Shown here piece after piece: positions 36,413-48,379 of a DNA stretch of 64,000 nucleotides. The translations under genes were made by a program, and so were the position numbers. The DNA lies in contig CM114271.1 in the NCBI GenBank assembly GCA_050084515.1, positions 29,202,001 through 29,266,000 on the forward strand. The letters run 5' to 3'. Each line of letters opens with the position of its first letter. Positions within the stretch are counted from its first letter, which is position 1. This DNA comes from Blasia pusilla (taxonomy: Eukaryota; Marchantiophyta; Marchantiopsida; Blasiales). The notes beneath the pieces are model-generated. The model was not told the origin of the DNA. It worked only from the letters and a program-made list of their open reading frames with translations, and made no database searches.

Positions 36413-36673
36413 ATGAACGAGGGTCCGCCCGCAGGTAAATTGGATGCGCAAACTTATAGAGTCTTGGACGTAGAAATTAGAACAAGATAGCAGATTGGTC
36501 AGGAACGAGGGCCCATCGTAGGAAAAGTAACCACAAAAGTAAAGTAGACTCGTGGAGTCGCGGTCGTAGAACCTAAAACGAGACAGAAAAGCAGATCATG
36601 AACGAGGGCCGGCTCGCAGGTAAATCGGATGCGCAGACTCTCAAAGTCCCGGACGTAGAAGTGAGAAAAAGAT
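36413..36673. repeat. Direct duplication, about 75-bp units 185 bp apart
   Basis: ATGAACGAGGGTCCGCCCGC at 36413 recurs as ATGAACGAGGGCCGGCTCGC at 36598, and similarity continues through GGTAAAT-GGATGCGCA and GGACGTAGAA. The region also contains CCGACTCGGCC-type motifs seen at 34.89 kb. It is probably part of an older repeat or LTR array. Confidence 0.7.
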
Positions 36674-36699
36674 GATTAGAGGATGAGAGCGGACTTAGA

Positions 36700-39600
36700 G
36701 GAGAGGAGCTCAGGAGACTCAATCTCTTGAGGAAAAGCCTGTGAGACTCTGAGAGCGGACTCAACGGAGAATGAGGGTCTAGAGCGCCCGCATTGGGGTC
36801 TCCACCCACGTGTTGGCCCCCTCCGAAAACGCTCCCTTATCTTCAATCCGTCCAATACTGATCAGATGACTCACATTAGTGCCCTAAATGGACGTTAGGG
36901 CACATATTACAAAGGGACAGTGCGGATTAAGCTGTCTTCTCCTCGAGCGCATCTTGCCGTCCATCAATTTTCCGGCTACCAGAAAAGCACTAGGCACATA
37001 ACCGTTGCCCCAGAAATTCACTCCGTCCAAAAACCCACTTCCCTGACTGGACGGCATAACTTTCCGGAAAATTCCCGTTGGGAAATAGTCCAATTTTGGC
37101 ATTTTCCCCGTTTAGTCCCACTAGTTACCAAAATCTACTTAGATTCGCCCAAAAACCCTGCTAACGACCCTAAACCGCGGTCGGAAAGTCATAAAATCTG
37201 CTGGCCGGGTTACTCATAACCCCGGATCTCTCCAAACATTGGCCAAAAGTTTCCGAGATAACCGAGAAATGGCGAAAAGTGCTAGCCAGCACTACTCGCG
37301 ATCCCGGATCTGTGAAATCATTGCTTGGATGCACTTGCATTAACTCAGATAGCACTACTTGTCTCAATCAAGGGTCACAAGACCTATGATAGCTTACATA
37401 TACACATGCAGACAAGGTGGATGCTATCCTTGACTCATACTTTGGACATAGGTTTGTAGGGTATGCATGCAAAACTGATGGTATGAAATGAAGACAAGGT
37501 TAAAAAATACCACCATTGTAGCCGTTTTGAACAAGTTTGGGAACAACTAATTTTTGTCAAAGCGTATATTCGTTACACCATCACATGCTTTATCTAAAAA
37601 CTAATGTTAGGGGATGACTGTGAGAGCAAGGTCATTGCTGCTCCAATGGTGCAGAGGCATTGGGGGATGCAAGGGAGTGAGCCATATTGGCTCTCAAGGC
37701 GCATACGACGCCATCGACAGATTGCTTCATTGCGTTGTGGTGGTGCATTCGTGGAACAGAATTTGAGGAGTTTGATTGTGAGGTGTTTATGTAAGAAGAT
37801 TGACAACGTTGGATAGTAGGGTTGCTAAAATTTCTAAAATTTAGCATGCATGCCATTTAGCCGAGGTAGTGGCAAGGGGTTCAAAGCCGCATTTGTGGGT
37901 ATGCATGTTCATGTCAATCGTGAGCATCTTTCACATCTTGGATTGTTAGAAACGGTATTTTGAACTTCTTATCTCTTAGGGAATCATACGAGGAGGAAAG
38001 ATGGGTATAAGATAAAACACTAGAAGGAGAGGCGACTTAGGAGAATTATTTTGAAAGCTAGACGTGCTTGCTTGCTTCATGGGAATGGGAGTTTATCTCC
38101 CTCACCTCAACATTGCCGCACTTCAGGTTTGGCACGACTACGAAATAGTAAAAAATCCCTCCTAAAACGCTATGCAACACGTTTAGGTGACACGGGAAGT
38201 GCCCAATAGAGCACCGTTAACGACTTTTAGAAGAGCACCATGCATCCATTGGAAAAAACAATGTCATTGTCATGAACACCATTTGATTCCCTTAGTCTAG
38301 TAGAAAGAGAGGAAGGGAAGAGAGAGGAAGAGTCTTAAGAGAGAAGAAAGGAGAGAGGAAGTGAGTTGTAACTAGTGGAAGGAGAAATTTGAGTTGAAGA
38401 GAGTTTTCAACAATTAGTTGAAGAGAGGCATCTTCCCTCCAGAAATAAAAATATAAGTTTAAGGTATTTTGACAAGATTAAGGTTGCACAGAAACAAACT
38501 TATCCGTCCATGGGATAGTGTTGTTTGGACTAGTTCAAACATGCCATCTTGCATCCAATCCTACGTACATCATGCCTCACTTGGCCCACGTCCCCACCAT
38601 AAACTTTGCCAACTTTTTTCCTTATGCAATCCTAGGCAAGATATCTAGGTGAAATATCCTTAAGACAAGGTCCTAATCAAGGGGGAGAAGCAAGGAAGTT
38701 GGGAGTAGTTGAGGTGAGCGAGACTCCATGAGACTAGTTATGAAACATGCAAGTCGGCAAGACGACCATAACACACCAAATGGTGGAAGTTAAGATAGAT
38801 GCTAGCCATAAGACACATGAAGAGTGGGTTGAGGTTACATGGTGAGTTTGGAGAAGTCAAGATGGACCAAATCTGCCATGGGATTCCCCCAAGTCATCTT
38901 TGGGATTAACTATTCAAATGTGGGTTCGCAAGATGAAAACCACGTTTGGATTATAGGCCAAAACTAAAAGCCTGAGATGGACATTGGAAAAAGTGGGATT
39001 ACCATGAAGAAAACTAGTAGTATCTACAACAAAAGACCCTTCTCTTCCTACCCGGTTGAGTCTAGTAACAAGGGATTAACCATATTTTGTGTGCAGGCCA
39101 TGTTTCAAGTTTGAGCTAAAGAACCGTTTGGGACTCACCTATGGAATTAACTATTACGCTCCAATCTGGCTAAACAATTGGGGAAGATTGGTTGAGTCTT
39201 GGGGAAGAGACTTTTGAGAGAGACAATATGCACCGTGGGGAGACTTAAAACCGGTTAGAGCTTGGCAGACTCACCCATTGACATATGGGATTCTTGGTTG
39301 GTTGGAGCCTCAATAGTCAACCCAACTCTTCTTCTCGCAACAATCAAGATGGGGATCTTATTGTAGGCTAGTAAGGAGTAGAGATTAAACTTTACGACAA
39401 GATGAGTATATAGGAAAAAAAAATGCACAATGTAAGTCCAAACCACGATTGAGTTGAGGATATTACTCCTAAATCAATATACTCTTCCTATTCTATTTCT
39501 AGTGTGCACATCCTTTGTTGCTATCACCTCAATGTTTCCTTCTTATATAAGATAATTCTCTTCGTCTTTCAACTTATGGCTTAGATTCTCATTTTTTCTT

Positions 39601-40900
39601 GATTCTATTTCTTGACTCATAGACAAAAAGAGGATTAATGTCATCCACTTTGTCTGGAAAAAGGTGGACATCAATCTTAGGCTAGATCCGAAATAAATAT
39701 GAACATGTTAGTGATCACCTCCATTAATTAGTATGAATTGCACAACAATGATCATAGAGTCAAGTGCATTTTGTGTGTAATTGGAATCTATAGAAATTGA
39801 CCATTTTTTGGGAGTATTTTCTTGAGCTCTAAGGTATAAGGCTAAGATTTCGTAAATGCACAAGATTTATTCCAAAAAAATCTATATTTCAAACATGCAT
39901 ATGTAGACAAATATAACGTTTTAGAGAACTTAATTTTCTTCTAATATCCAAAGCGTCGTAGTCCATTGACGCATGAATCTAGTAATTTTCTATACAGTAT
40001 AGGGTTTAATGTGTGGGTTTCTACCATTTGAGTTTAGGATCTTGGATTCTCACATTTGGGTAAAGGATTTAGGTTCTAGCGTGTAGGGTTGTGAGCTTAG
40101 TGTCTAAGGTTTAGGTTGAAAGTTGTAGGTCTAAATGCTAGGGATGGGGTTTAAGGTATTCATCGGGAACTTTAGCCAGGAACCAGGTTAATTTCATCCC
40201 ATATTAACTCTACCATGGAATACACTTTGCCTACCACTATATAATGCATATTTTATTGAAAAAAATAATCTAGTGTTTAGAAAAGCATTGCAATTTGTAT
40301 TTTAATTAAACACATGATAACTTGAAAAATAGAATTAATGAGTTAAAATAAAATCAGTTTCTATTAAATAAGCTCATTATTATTAAAAATGTGTGAAGAA
40401 ATAGTTTTGTACTTTGTCTTTAAGTTTTAGGAAATCCCGGAATCTTAATCTAGACTTCAAAATATTAGCTAGACATATGGGTGTGATATTTAGTGAATCA
40501 CCCTCCATCACACATGTTAATTCAATGAAAGAAGCCATCAATGATTCTTCTAGAATAATATGGGTTTTTCAATAAATTTCTTCTCACATGTCTAAGGTTT
40601 TCATAACATTTGGTATAAGATTTTTGTGAAATTTTCAAGAAAAGGTGTGGAATGTTTGGGTTTTGAGTTTCCATATAGGTGAAAAAATAGGTGCCATGTC
40701 AACTATGGGATGTCCGACCCAAAAATTGGGATTCAATTTTTGGGATATTTAAAAAAAATAACTGAATATTTGATTTATGCAAAACCTTACCCATTTCTGT
40801 AAATTACTTATTTAAGATGTTTTGCTTGCAACAAAGTTTCCTGATTCAAACAAATTCAATGACCATCAATATTGGATTTTAAAATGATATCTAAGTCAAC
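36700..40900. other. Gene-poor DNA; no coding region recognised
   Basis: Short open frames only (for example 37604-37816 plus, unrecognised). A purine-rich stretch (GAGAGGAAG repeats) lies at 38.29-38.43 kb. GGTTGCACAGAAACAAACTT at 38486-38505 resembles the foldback family at 54-55 kb. Around 40.0-40.16 kb are many degenerate GGTTTAGG-like words. Confidence 0.5.
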
Positions 40901-40929
40901 TAGAAAACTTGCTCCATCCATCTAAGAGA

Positions 40930-40960
40930 CTAGTATATGCTCGTGCAATGCACTTGTTTA
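40930..40960 (-). mobile_element. Probable Helitron 3' end
   Basis: On the minus strand a small hairpin (AGTGCATTGCAC) is followed by GAGCATATACTAG and then host T, like the Helitron termini at 24.24 kb. The matching 5' TC end was not identified, so the element's extent is unknown. Confidence 0.4.
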
Positions 40961-40965
40961 AACCT

Positions 40966-41504
40966 AGGGACGTGGAGAGAGGATACATGCATAGAATTGA
41001 GATTGGTAGTTACTACAAATCCAAGTGTTTTGAGAGAGGATGCATAGTATTTAGGATGGTGTGGAAAAAATATATATATCATGATAAATATGTAGTCTGA
41101 GTGTGGAGGTAGAATACATATTCACGAGCCCGCACCAGCCCGCCCTATGGGGGCCGAACTTGCCATGTGCGGGTCTGAGCCCATGTTGTGGGCTTGGCCA
41201 TAGCTGTGGGCCAAAACATTGGTGCAGACTCAGCCAACCCGGGTCTACACTACAAGCTCGACAGGCTCGGATGCGGGCCGCAGGATTTCGGGTATCCTAT
41301 AATCTTCAATGCATAACTTTTAAGGTGTTGTGGACAAATTGAACCTAGGGACGTGGAGAGAGGATACATACATAGAATTGAGATTGGTAAGTTACTACAA
41401 ATCCAAGTATTTTGAGAGAGGATGCATAGTATTTAGGTTGGTGTGGAAAGAAGATACATATCATGATAAATATGTAGTCTAAGTGTGGAGATAGAATACA
41501 TATT
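40966..41504. repeat. Tandem duplication, about 160-bp units at 377-bp offset, one carrying a GC-rich insert
   Basis: CCTAGGGACGTGGAGAGAGG begins at 40966 and again at 41343, and the copies match closely to GAATACATATTC. Between them (about 41121-41340) is a GC-rich segment (GGGCCGAACTTGCC..., CGGGCCGCAGGATTTCGGG) absent after the second unit. It looks like an insertion into the first unit. Confidence 0.8.
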
Positions 41505-41509
41505 CGGGG

Positions 41510-44260
41510 TAAGAGCATATATATTAGGGTGGTGTGGACAAGGTTGCATGCGGATAAAATCTATGTATGGTCTAAGACTCTAAGTCCACGTTCATATGTC
41601 TGTCATATAAATGGACTTGCCTGTATGCAAAGAAAATTTTCTCACACACAAAAATTTCATACATCTATGCTTGCCTCCCGTACCGTGAAATGTGTCTCAT
41701 ACATTTTCCCATCTTCTCACCCATCTCCCATATGGCCCGTAATGCTCTCTCTTGACACCTTCATGCATTTAGCCCTATGAACTTGCTTATGAACATCATT
41801 AATACTAGTAATTAGCTATTAGTGTGGTGCACATGATTGGAGGGATAGAAATGAAATTAATCATTATGAAAATTGACATTCCAAACATTGAAAAATATTT
41901 TTTGAGAAATCTTTAAAGAAGGGAATTTTTTAGTATAAAAAATTTATATTAAGACTTTTCCAATTGGTTACTTTTAGAAGAAATTTCCAAAGACTTAAAT
42001 ATAATGTGAAAAACGTAGGGGTTGGATATTTTGATTGAAAAATTTCTAGTAGCAAAAGCTTGATATGAAAACATTTACATGTTAGATGTAGGAATTTGAC
42101 ATGAAAGTTTATGTTAATCTACCTTTATGATGTAATCAAGGAAAAACCTAGAATTTCTATTTTTAAGATTAAGGAGGTGTTAGGAGTTTTTATGGACCAA
42201 ACCATAAGACACAAGAATAGTTGAGATCTATAAGAATGGTATTGTCATAAAGAATATGGGATTGATATGCCCCAAAGCCTTGAGAAAAACATGAGAGACC
42301 CAAGAATAATTAACTAGGCTATGGTACTTGCTCTCTTCCTCTAGACCATGGTCTCATGGTATGGGTATAGTCATATTTAATAACCTATTATATCCCTTGT
42401 GACTACTAGGGAGACATAACTTAAATAGTTATTGTTCATTTTTTTGATGACAATTGAATATTTCCTAAGATACAAGTCTTACCTAAACTTTTTGAGATTA
42501 GATGGTTCCGATTTGTGAGGTCCAAAGTCTTTGTTCATGTTTCAAAATTATGAATCAAAATATTTGAAATGCTAGTGCAAATAATAGACTAAGTTCAATG
42601 GCAACATTTGCTTACCATACAATGCATTTTGTTACGATATTAATTATTATTTGAACATGAGTTTTTAGGTGGAGACTTTTACATTTACACCAAACTAGCT
42701 CTTAGTGATTTCAAACTAGGCCTAAGTAGGAATACTATTATTCTTAAAACTGTCCCAAAAAGCATAAATTCTAGGGTTAATTCTGTTTTTCCTTTGAATA
42801 ACACAAGTTTTTATGATATAGGAACAAATTTTTGGTCTATAATTTCAGGGAATACGTCTACACAATCATGAAAATGGCTGTAGACTAAACTAGCATGTTT
42901 CCGATGGGATGTACGCGTGACACAATTTCCTCAATAGTGGGGCCTTAAAAACAGGTGTCAAAAATAGTTTTTAAAAATTATACCTAAAATTTGAAATTAT
43001 ATTTTATTTCAAAATTTAACTATAATTTCCATAATTTTAAATCTTAAAAGAGGAAGAAAAATTAACCTTTAAATAATACCCATCCTCCCTAAATAATTTC
43101 AATCCTCTGTAAAAGTTTGAACAATAACGATTCTTCCCCTTCCACTCTTCCCACCAAAATAACGTTCACTAATTAAATTTTAATTAATGATATTATTTTC
43201 CATTCAAAATAATTTTTCTTTAGAAAATTATCACACGTGAATTAATAAGATTATTTTTTAAAATAATCACATTATTTTTTTCAAATATTAAATATAATTT
43301 CTATTTTCTAAAATCTTAGAAGAGTAATAATATTTCACTCTTATAAGTAATTACAATCCTCCATTAAGTGATATCCCAATCCCCTAAGTAATCTTACCCT
43401 TCCGTAAAATTTTAAAAAAATCCACTCCTTCTCCATGAAAATTTATTTTCTCTTTCCATTAAATATGAATTAAGGCACAAATTCTAAATTTTTGGTGATT
43501 TCATAATTATTCCAATTTATTAAATTTATAGTCACCCATTATAATATTAAATAATTATTATTTTTTCAATTTCATTCAAATCCCTATATGTTTTCTCTAT
43601 TCCTATCTATTTCTACCCATCTAATGTGGCTCAAACAAAAAAATTCAAACATGTTGCCTATTTTGTCTTATTATCTCACTATCTTGTCGTATTATGCATA
43701 TGGGGTCGCCAATTATTACATAAATTGGCATTACAAGATTAATAGACGTCTATTTAGTCTAAATTCATAATAAGATTGTCTTGTCTATATTGTCTTGTCT
43801 ATACCTTGAGCTGCAAATAATGAGATGCGGACCTGGATGTCCAAGATTCATTTACAATAATTGCGATCAAATTTTGTAAGGCTCATCTCGCAATCGGGTC
43901 TAATCATAAGGCACCATGGATGGTCCTTATAATCGGACCTAAAACTTTCCTTATTAGAGAATTCATTACCTAAGTGTGATCACCTCTTCCTCATGAATCC
44001 ACTTTATTAGAAAAGAAACCCTCAAAAGAGGAAAAAGAAAGGCAATAACATTGTAAGAAGGGATGGAATCAAGAAATGCAAAACGAAAATGGCAACAAGC
44101 CAACACAAAAACCAACTCAATGAGCTACATGATTAATAACTTGAAACAAATTTAACAAGAACAGTAATGGATAGTAGTGGTTGGTCAAACGTGAATAGAC
44201 GGTGACGTGAATGCCTACCAAAACCCCCCTCAAATGACTTTGGCTCATTGTATTAATGCC
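41510..44260. other. AT-rich gene-free stretch
   Basis: No coding motif, RNA gene or mobile-element terminus could be supported. The part from 42.9 to 43.75 kb is extremely AT-rich. Confidence 0.6.
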
Positions 44261-44270
44261 AAAGCTTGTG

Positions 44271-44325
44271 TCTCTTAGTCCTTCCTTTTCTACGTAGAAA
44301 ACATAGAAAAGGAAGGACTAAGAGA
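44271..44325. repeat. Perfect 22-bp hairpin
   Basis: Left arm 44271-44292 (TCTCTTAGTCCTTCC...) and right arm 44304-44325 are exact reverse complements with an 11-nt loop. No coding context surrounds it. Confidence 0.9.
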
Positions 44326-44367
44326 AGTGGCAAATGAAAAATCTCGAGTGAATATCAAGCGCATGTT

Positions 44368-44540
44368 TTCAGAAAAATATCAAAAGACACGTATAAGTGC
44401 CCAAATACTTCATGTGTAAAAAGACCTTTAGTATGTGCAACCCTACGTACAAAGTCAGAAAAAAAAATATCAAAAGACACATATAAGTGCCCAAATACTT
44501 CCAATGTGAAAAGACCTTTAGTATGTGTAACCCTAGTAAG
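44368..44540. repeat. Tandem duplication of about 90 bp
   Basis: ATATCAAAAGACAC...AAGTGCCCAAATACTTC...AAAAGACCTTTAGTATGTG occurs twice, offset by 90 bp. The copies differ at several positions. Confidence 0.85.
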
Positions 44541-45024
44541 ACGCGTTGAACCAATCAAATTATTTAATAAATAAATTTATATATACCTGGCTTGACCTCT
44601 AAATTATAGATATATAGAAAAATATATCTATAACTCATATATCGTCTTCTTCGCTTACTGGATTCTTTTTCCATTTTTTTGCATGAGTCGACGTTCCCAA
44701 TTAAGCTTCCGGAAAGAAAGATCTTAGATCCGGAAGGGTTAGGCCCTTGCACAATTAGCTGATTACTCAGCTGGTATCTGTGTAGAGTGCCCCACAATCT
44801 TCCACATATATATATATATCCCACCTTAAACAATCAAGTCTTCTATGAAAAGAAAGAGGGATGTATACTACACTTCGATAATTGTGACTAAGATTGGGTT
44901 GAAGTTGCCTCAATTTCCAAAGGTATTTAAATCCAGGGCGGAATCCTCGGCTCAACTAATATTCCCTTTTGAAAGATATAGATTGACAAAATTTAATATA
45001 ATTAAAAGTGCTGTGTTGTCATCT

Positions 45025-45097
45025 TCCGTAATAGTCTAGATGGTTAGGATACCTGGCTTTCACCCAGGCGACCCGGGTTCGAGTCCCGGTTACGGAA
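45025..45097 (+). tRNA. tRNA-Glu (TTC)
   Basis: The sequence folds as a complete cloverleaf. The acceptor TCCGTAA pairs with TTACGGA, the anticodon stem is CCTGG/CCAGG, the anticodon loop is CTTTCAC (anticodon TTC), and the T-arm is CCGGG-TTCGAGT-CCCGG, followed by discriminator A. A-box-like TAGTCTAGATGG and B-box GGTTCGAGTCC are internal Pol III promoters. An AT-rich TATA-like run (TTTAATATAATTAAA) lies about 20-30 bp upstream. It closely resembles plant nuclear tRNA-Glu. No T-run follows before the next tRNA, 6 bp away. Confidence 0.95.
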
Positions 45098-45103
45098 ATG
45101 GAA

Positions 45104-45108
45104 GCGGG

Positions 45109-45151
<43 letters not shown>

Positions 45152-45176
45152 GCGTGTTCGATCCACGCTCACCGCA
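45104..45176 (+). tRNA. tRNA-Phe (GAA)
   Basis: GCGGGGATAGCTCAGTTGGG...ACTGAAGAT...GTGTTCGATCCAC matches, from memory, the standard plant nuclear tRNA-Phe over its whole length, with anticodon GAA, an intact A-box and the B-box GTTCGATCC. It lies 6 bp after tRNA-Glu, and the first TTTT follows at 45188, so the pair may be transcribed as one dicistronic precursor. Confidence 0.96.
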
Positions 45177-45187
45177 AGTATGTCACC

Positions 45188-45191
45188 TTTT
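45188..45191 (+). terminator. Pol III terminator T-run
   Basis: TTTT occurs 11 bp after the end of tRNA-Phe and is the first T4 tract downstream of both tRNAs. Confidence 0.6.
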
Positions 45192-45386
45192 GGAAATCTA
45201 ATTCCTGTCTGTGTTTGGTGGCGTCGGTTAGCAGCGGTTTGTCGAAAGATCTTGATTATGAGGTCTCTGATTGAGTCCTCCGCCTGAGTCGCCTGTTCGG
45301 TCTCCTGCCAGCGGAGACAGACTTTCATATAGAATTCGAAAGTGAGGGTACACGGGTCCAGGGTTTTGTGTCAGCCGGTCCTTGAA

Positions 45387-45460
45387 AGTGGGATAAGCTC
45401 AGTTGGGCATCGTGAAACGATTAGATGCGATAGGTGGGCTGTCGATCCGCGCTCGCATCG
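45387..45460 (+). pseudogene. tRNA-Phe-like relic
   Basis: GGGATAAGCTCAGTTGGGCA and a later GTCGATCCGCGCTCGC mimic the D-arm and T-arm/3' acceptor of the adjacent tRNA-Phe. The anticodon region is altered (GTGAAACGAT) and the acceptor no longer pairs well. A decayed duplicate is the likely origin. Confidence 0.6.
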
Positions 45461-45479
45461 GCCCTTTCGATCGATTTTT

Positions 45480-47300
45480 GAATCGGATGCAAAAATTTGA
45501 TGTTTGAAAGTTAGCTACTTTTGAAATGGACATAATCACAGATTCAGCTTTAAAATACACAGCGGGTTTTCAGAAGGTTCCGAAATATGAGAAATGTTCT
45601 TCTGAATGCTTGGAGCATTATTCAAGAACAAGCGGAGACATCCTACGAGTTCATAGAGAAAATGCAGGCACAGAGAAACACCCTAGAAGTCGTACAGAAA
45701 TCTATGACGTTTATCTGAAACGTATGACGGCACCTACCGGATGAATCAAAGACCGTCCAATCTTGTCGCTGGTCTCTCGAGTTGATTCACTTCGTTCGTG
45801 CCCGTGCCGTGGGATGCAGGGTACAGTTCTTCTAGATCTTCAGAGCCTGCATTACCGTCAGTTCCACGAACCAGTCGCAGAAATCCTCCAAGTCAATTGT
45901 GAAGTCAGAAGTGAAACATTCTTGTTCCGATCCCGTCAAGTTTAAGGTTCCTTTTCGATCACTGCTAGTACTCATGAGAAATATCAATAAGTACTTTCAC
46001 CATCGATTTCTTGTTTTGGGAAGTCGATTGTGATTCCTGATTGGCCCATATGTAAGGGTGCAGCTTTACCCGTAGCATCGAATGCTCTGTTCTCTTTGGA
46101 GTTATTCACAATCGAGCACGGAACCAAGCTACCCACATCAGGTGCCGCCGCCGGAGTAAGGATGACCAACTACTGACAACTGACGAATCTACGTGATTCG
46201 TTTCGGGCTGAACTCCGAGCATCTGCGTCGATCTGGACCTAGAGACGACTTGCCTTCATTCTCGAGAAATTAGTCTTGGTGCCTTTGCCAATTCGAAGGT
46301 TGTCGAAGGCGCGAACTCTTTGCAGTCATAACCGATCCACATTTGAAGTTCGCCACGTTCAGTTGCGCATGCCATCGTGACCTTTGGTAGTACCACACAG
46401 CGGGGAGAGGTTGTCTATATCGATGCATATCGACACGCAGGTAGGTACGCTCGGGTAACGCTCCACACATTAACTACATCGCGATCGTTGTGAGCAAATA
46501 AAATTCAGTTTGAATTCGAATCGGAGCGCCATCTGGAACCCCCGGTCTACTTGAGATCGAAGTTGGCCGGAATCCGTAGCTATGTGTCTGTCAAGTCCGG
46601 AGTCGTGAGTGCCTCGAGTCCTCTTGCTCGTGTACAGGATATCTATACGAGGATTTCTACAGACATACACTGACCATACTGTCCCCACATCTTTGCCGAA
46701 AGATCATAAACACATGTACAAAGCTATACATTCCGTATGTAAGGTATAACGTGGTAGTTCCTGTTGCTGCCCGAGGAATGTTCGTTCATCAGAGTCGAGA
46801 AGTCGATGTGGTACGGGAGGGTGGTTATGTGGGACAACGATTTTAACCCTCCATTGGTAAGGATTCATCGACTGGGACTCAAAAGTCGGGCACGTCGAAG
46901 GAGCTTCCGAGTTCATTGTGCACGGATGCAGAATTGAACGCGTCTACGTACGTTCATGCACCTGGAAATTAGCGTAGTTCTTTGTAGATTTATCGAGTTT
47001 TGTGTGGACTGTTGGGTGAACGAGCAGTCTAGAGCTTTGCCGTTTCAATACCTAGAGGTGTTATTTCACCGGCAGGCCAGCGCCGGATTTTGTCACGTCG
47101 TAGCGCGCCAGCGCAATTGCAAGAAGTTGGAGAGTACTTTCATACTCAATCTTCTGAACCCGATCGGATTCAAGGTACTGGTGACAGCTGAACAACTTTA
47201 GATCACTTGTATAGGATTGATTGTTACCCGGTTTAGATAAATCGTGCGACTGGACCATCTAATATGAGGAACAAATATATTAATATAGGTTGTGCTTAGT
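45480..47300. other. CpG-retaining stretch without recognisable genes
   Basis: The region keeps many CG dinucleotides and has balanced composition, unlike the surrounding decayed repeats. Small frames such as 45526-45744 (72 codons) have no recognisable domain. Confidence 0.45.
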
Positions 47301-47336
47301 TTCCATGGCATGCGCTACGTTCTTTAATTGGCAGCC

Positions 47337-48338
47337 ATGCCTCTAGTCTCTCAAGAGTTTCAAAGTCTCAGCACGGAGCCTAGGGTGATGGATTTGACTA
47401 GTACTAGTGACCGAAGGGAACCTCAACGCAAGGAAAGGTTGGGGGTGAGTACGAGTAGTCGCACGGAAAATGAAAGCGATCGTCGCGAAGGATTGCAGAT
47501 GTTTTCCATGGCAGAGATGATCGGCTTTCTGGCGAGAATGAATCTTGGAGTGAACCGCAAACGGTCCGTGCGAGGTGTACATCCACCGTGTCTTGCTACG
47601 CATGGGCAATCCGATGAGCCTGCTCCACATGCCAGGACTTGTGCGAACTTCACGTCTCAGGATGCGATCACGCGCAAGTTGACGATAGTGCCAGGAACAG
47701 CTCGAGAGTACCCCGTCGACTGTTCCAATTCCCATTGCCATAATCTAGCTGATTCTGGCTGCAACCGGGTCGATGATGTGGGAACTCGAGCCTCAGCAGA
47801 GGAGACCCTCCTAACGTACATTATAGACCGACTCGACGGTTGGCAAGAGCATCTGTGTCGGCTCTCTAATGCGGGGGCCAATGCCGGCCTACACCTACCT
47901 GCGGTGGACGCTGCTTTGGTACAGCTCGGGGAAGAGCTCTTACTTATGAGGGGAAACCTGCGCACTCTCGCTGCTACAAGCGATACTTATTCGGTCACAG
48001 ATGGCCCGGAAGACGTCGTGTGTCGCTACATTCTTCTCCACGAGAGGTCCAGTACGTTCGTCTTCTCTTACGAAGAATTGTGTAGATACATGTCAAGTTT
48101 GTCGACTTGGAAGCTTTGCACCACTGCGGTACCTACTTCCCTAGTCTTCTGGCACTTTCATCATAGGAACGTTAACGGTCAAGTCATTGAAGAGCACGAT
48201 GCGTGTGCTGTATTGTCCTACAAAAACATCATGCGATTGACTAGGGGCGAAGCGTACAACTTCGTCGATGCTGTCAACAGTGTCGAAGGAGCTGTTATCT
48301 TTCGGGTCTTTGAGGGTGTTGTTCCCACTCCCCACTGA
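47337..48338 (+). CDS. Orphan protein, 333 codons, unknown function
   Basis: The frame opens with ATG at 47337 in a fair plant context (GCAGCCATGCC), starts MPLVSQEFQSLSTEPRVMDL and ends at TGA 48338. The first half is charged and Ser/Arg-rich (probably disordered). The second half looks folded, with hydrophobic helices (TLLTYIIDRLDGWQEHL; VDAALVQLGEELLLMR) and an aromatic-rich end (LVFWHFHHRNVNGQVIEEHD). No signal peptide, membrane segment or known domain is visible. It is the longest uninterrupted frame in a 5-kb CpG-retaining block just after the tRNA cluster. It could be a host orphan gene, part of a multi-exon gene, or cargo of an uncharacterised insertion. Confidence 0.5.
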   Translation: MPLVSQEFQSLSTEPRVMDLTSTSDRREPQRKERLGVSTSSRTENESDRREGLQMFSMAEMIGFLARMNLGVNRKRSVRGVHPPCLATHGQSDEPAPHARTCANFTSQDAITRKLTIVPGTAREYPVDCSNSHCHNLADSGCNRVDDVGTRASAEETLLTYIIDRLDGWQEHLCRLSNAGANAGLHLPAVDAALVQLGEELLLMRGNLRTLAATSDTYSVTDGPEDVVCRYILLHERSSTFVFSYEELCRYMSSLSTWKLCTTAVPTSLVFWHFHHRNVNGQVIEEHDACAVLSYKNIMRLTRGEAYNFVDAVNSVEGAVIFRVFEGVVPTPH

Positions 48339-48348
48339 TTGATCCTCT

Positions 48349-48352
<4 letters not shown>

Positions 48353-48379
<27 letters not shown>
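48353..48379. repeat. CT dinucleotide microsatellite
   Basis: About thirteen CT units begin some 15 bp after the stop of the orphan ORF. CT tracts are common in plant transcribed leaders and flanks. Confidence 0.95.

Noticed and set aside
40000-40160. A telomere array (many GGTTTAGG-like words)
   Set aside because: The words are irregular with no consistent 7-bp register, so it is not a telomere; at most a degenerate tract.
45044-45328. A 94-codon minus-strand frame with DRTRDLQIF and RDSNPG words
   Set aside because: It is the antisense of the tRNA-Glu/tRNA-Phe pair. Such words are a well-known artefact of translating tRNA genes backwards.
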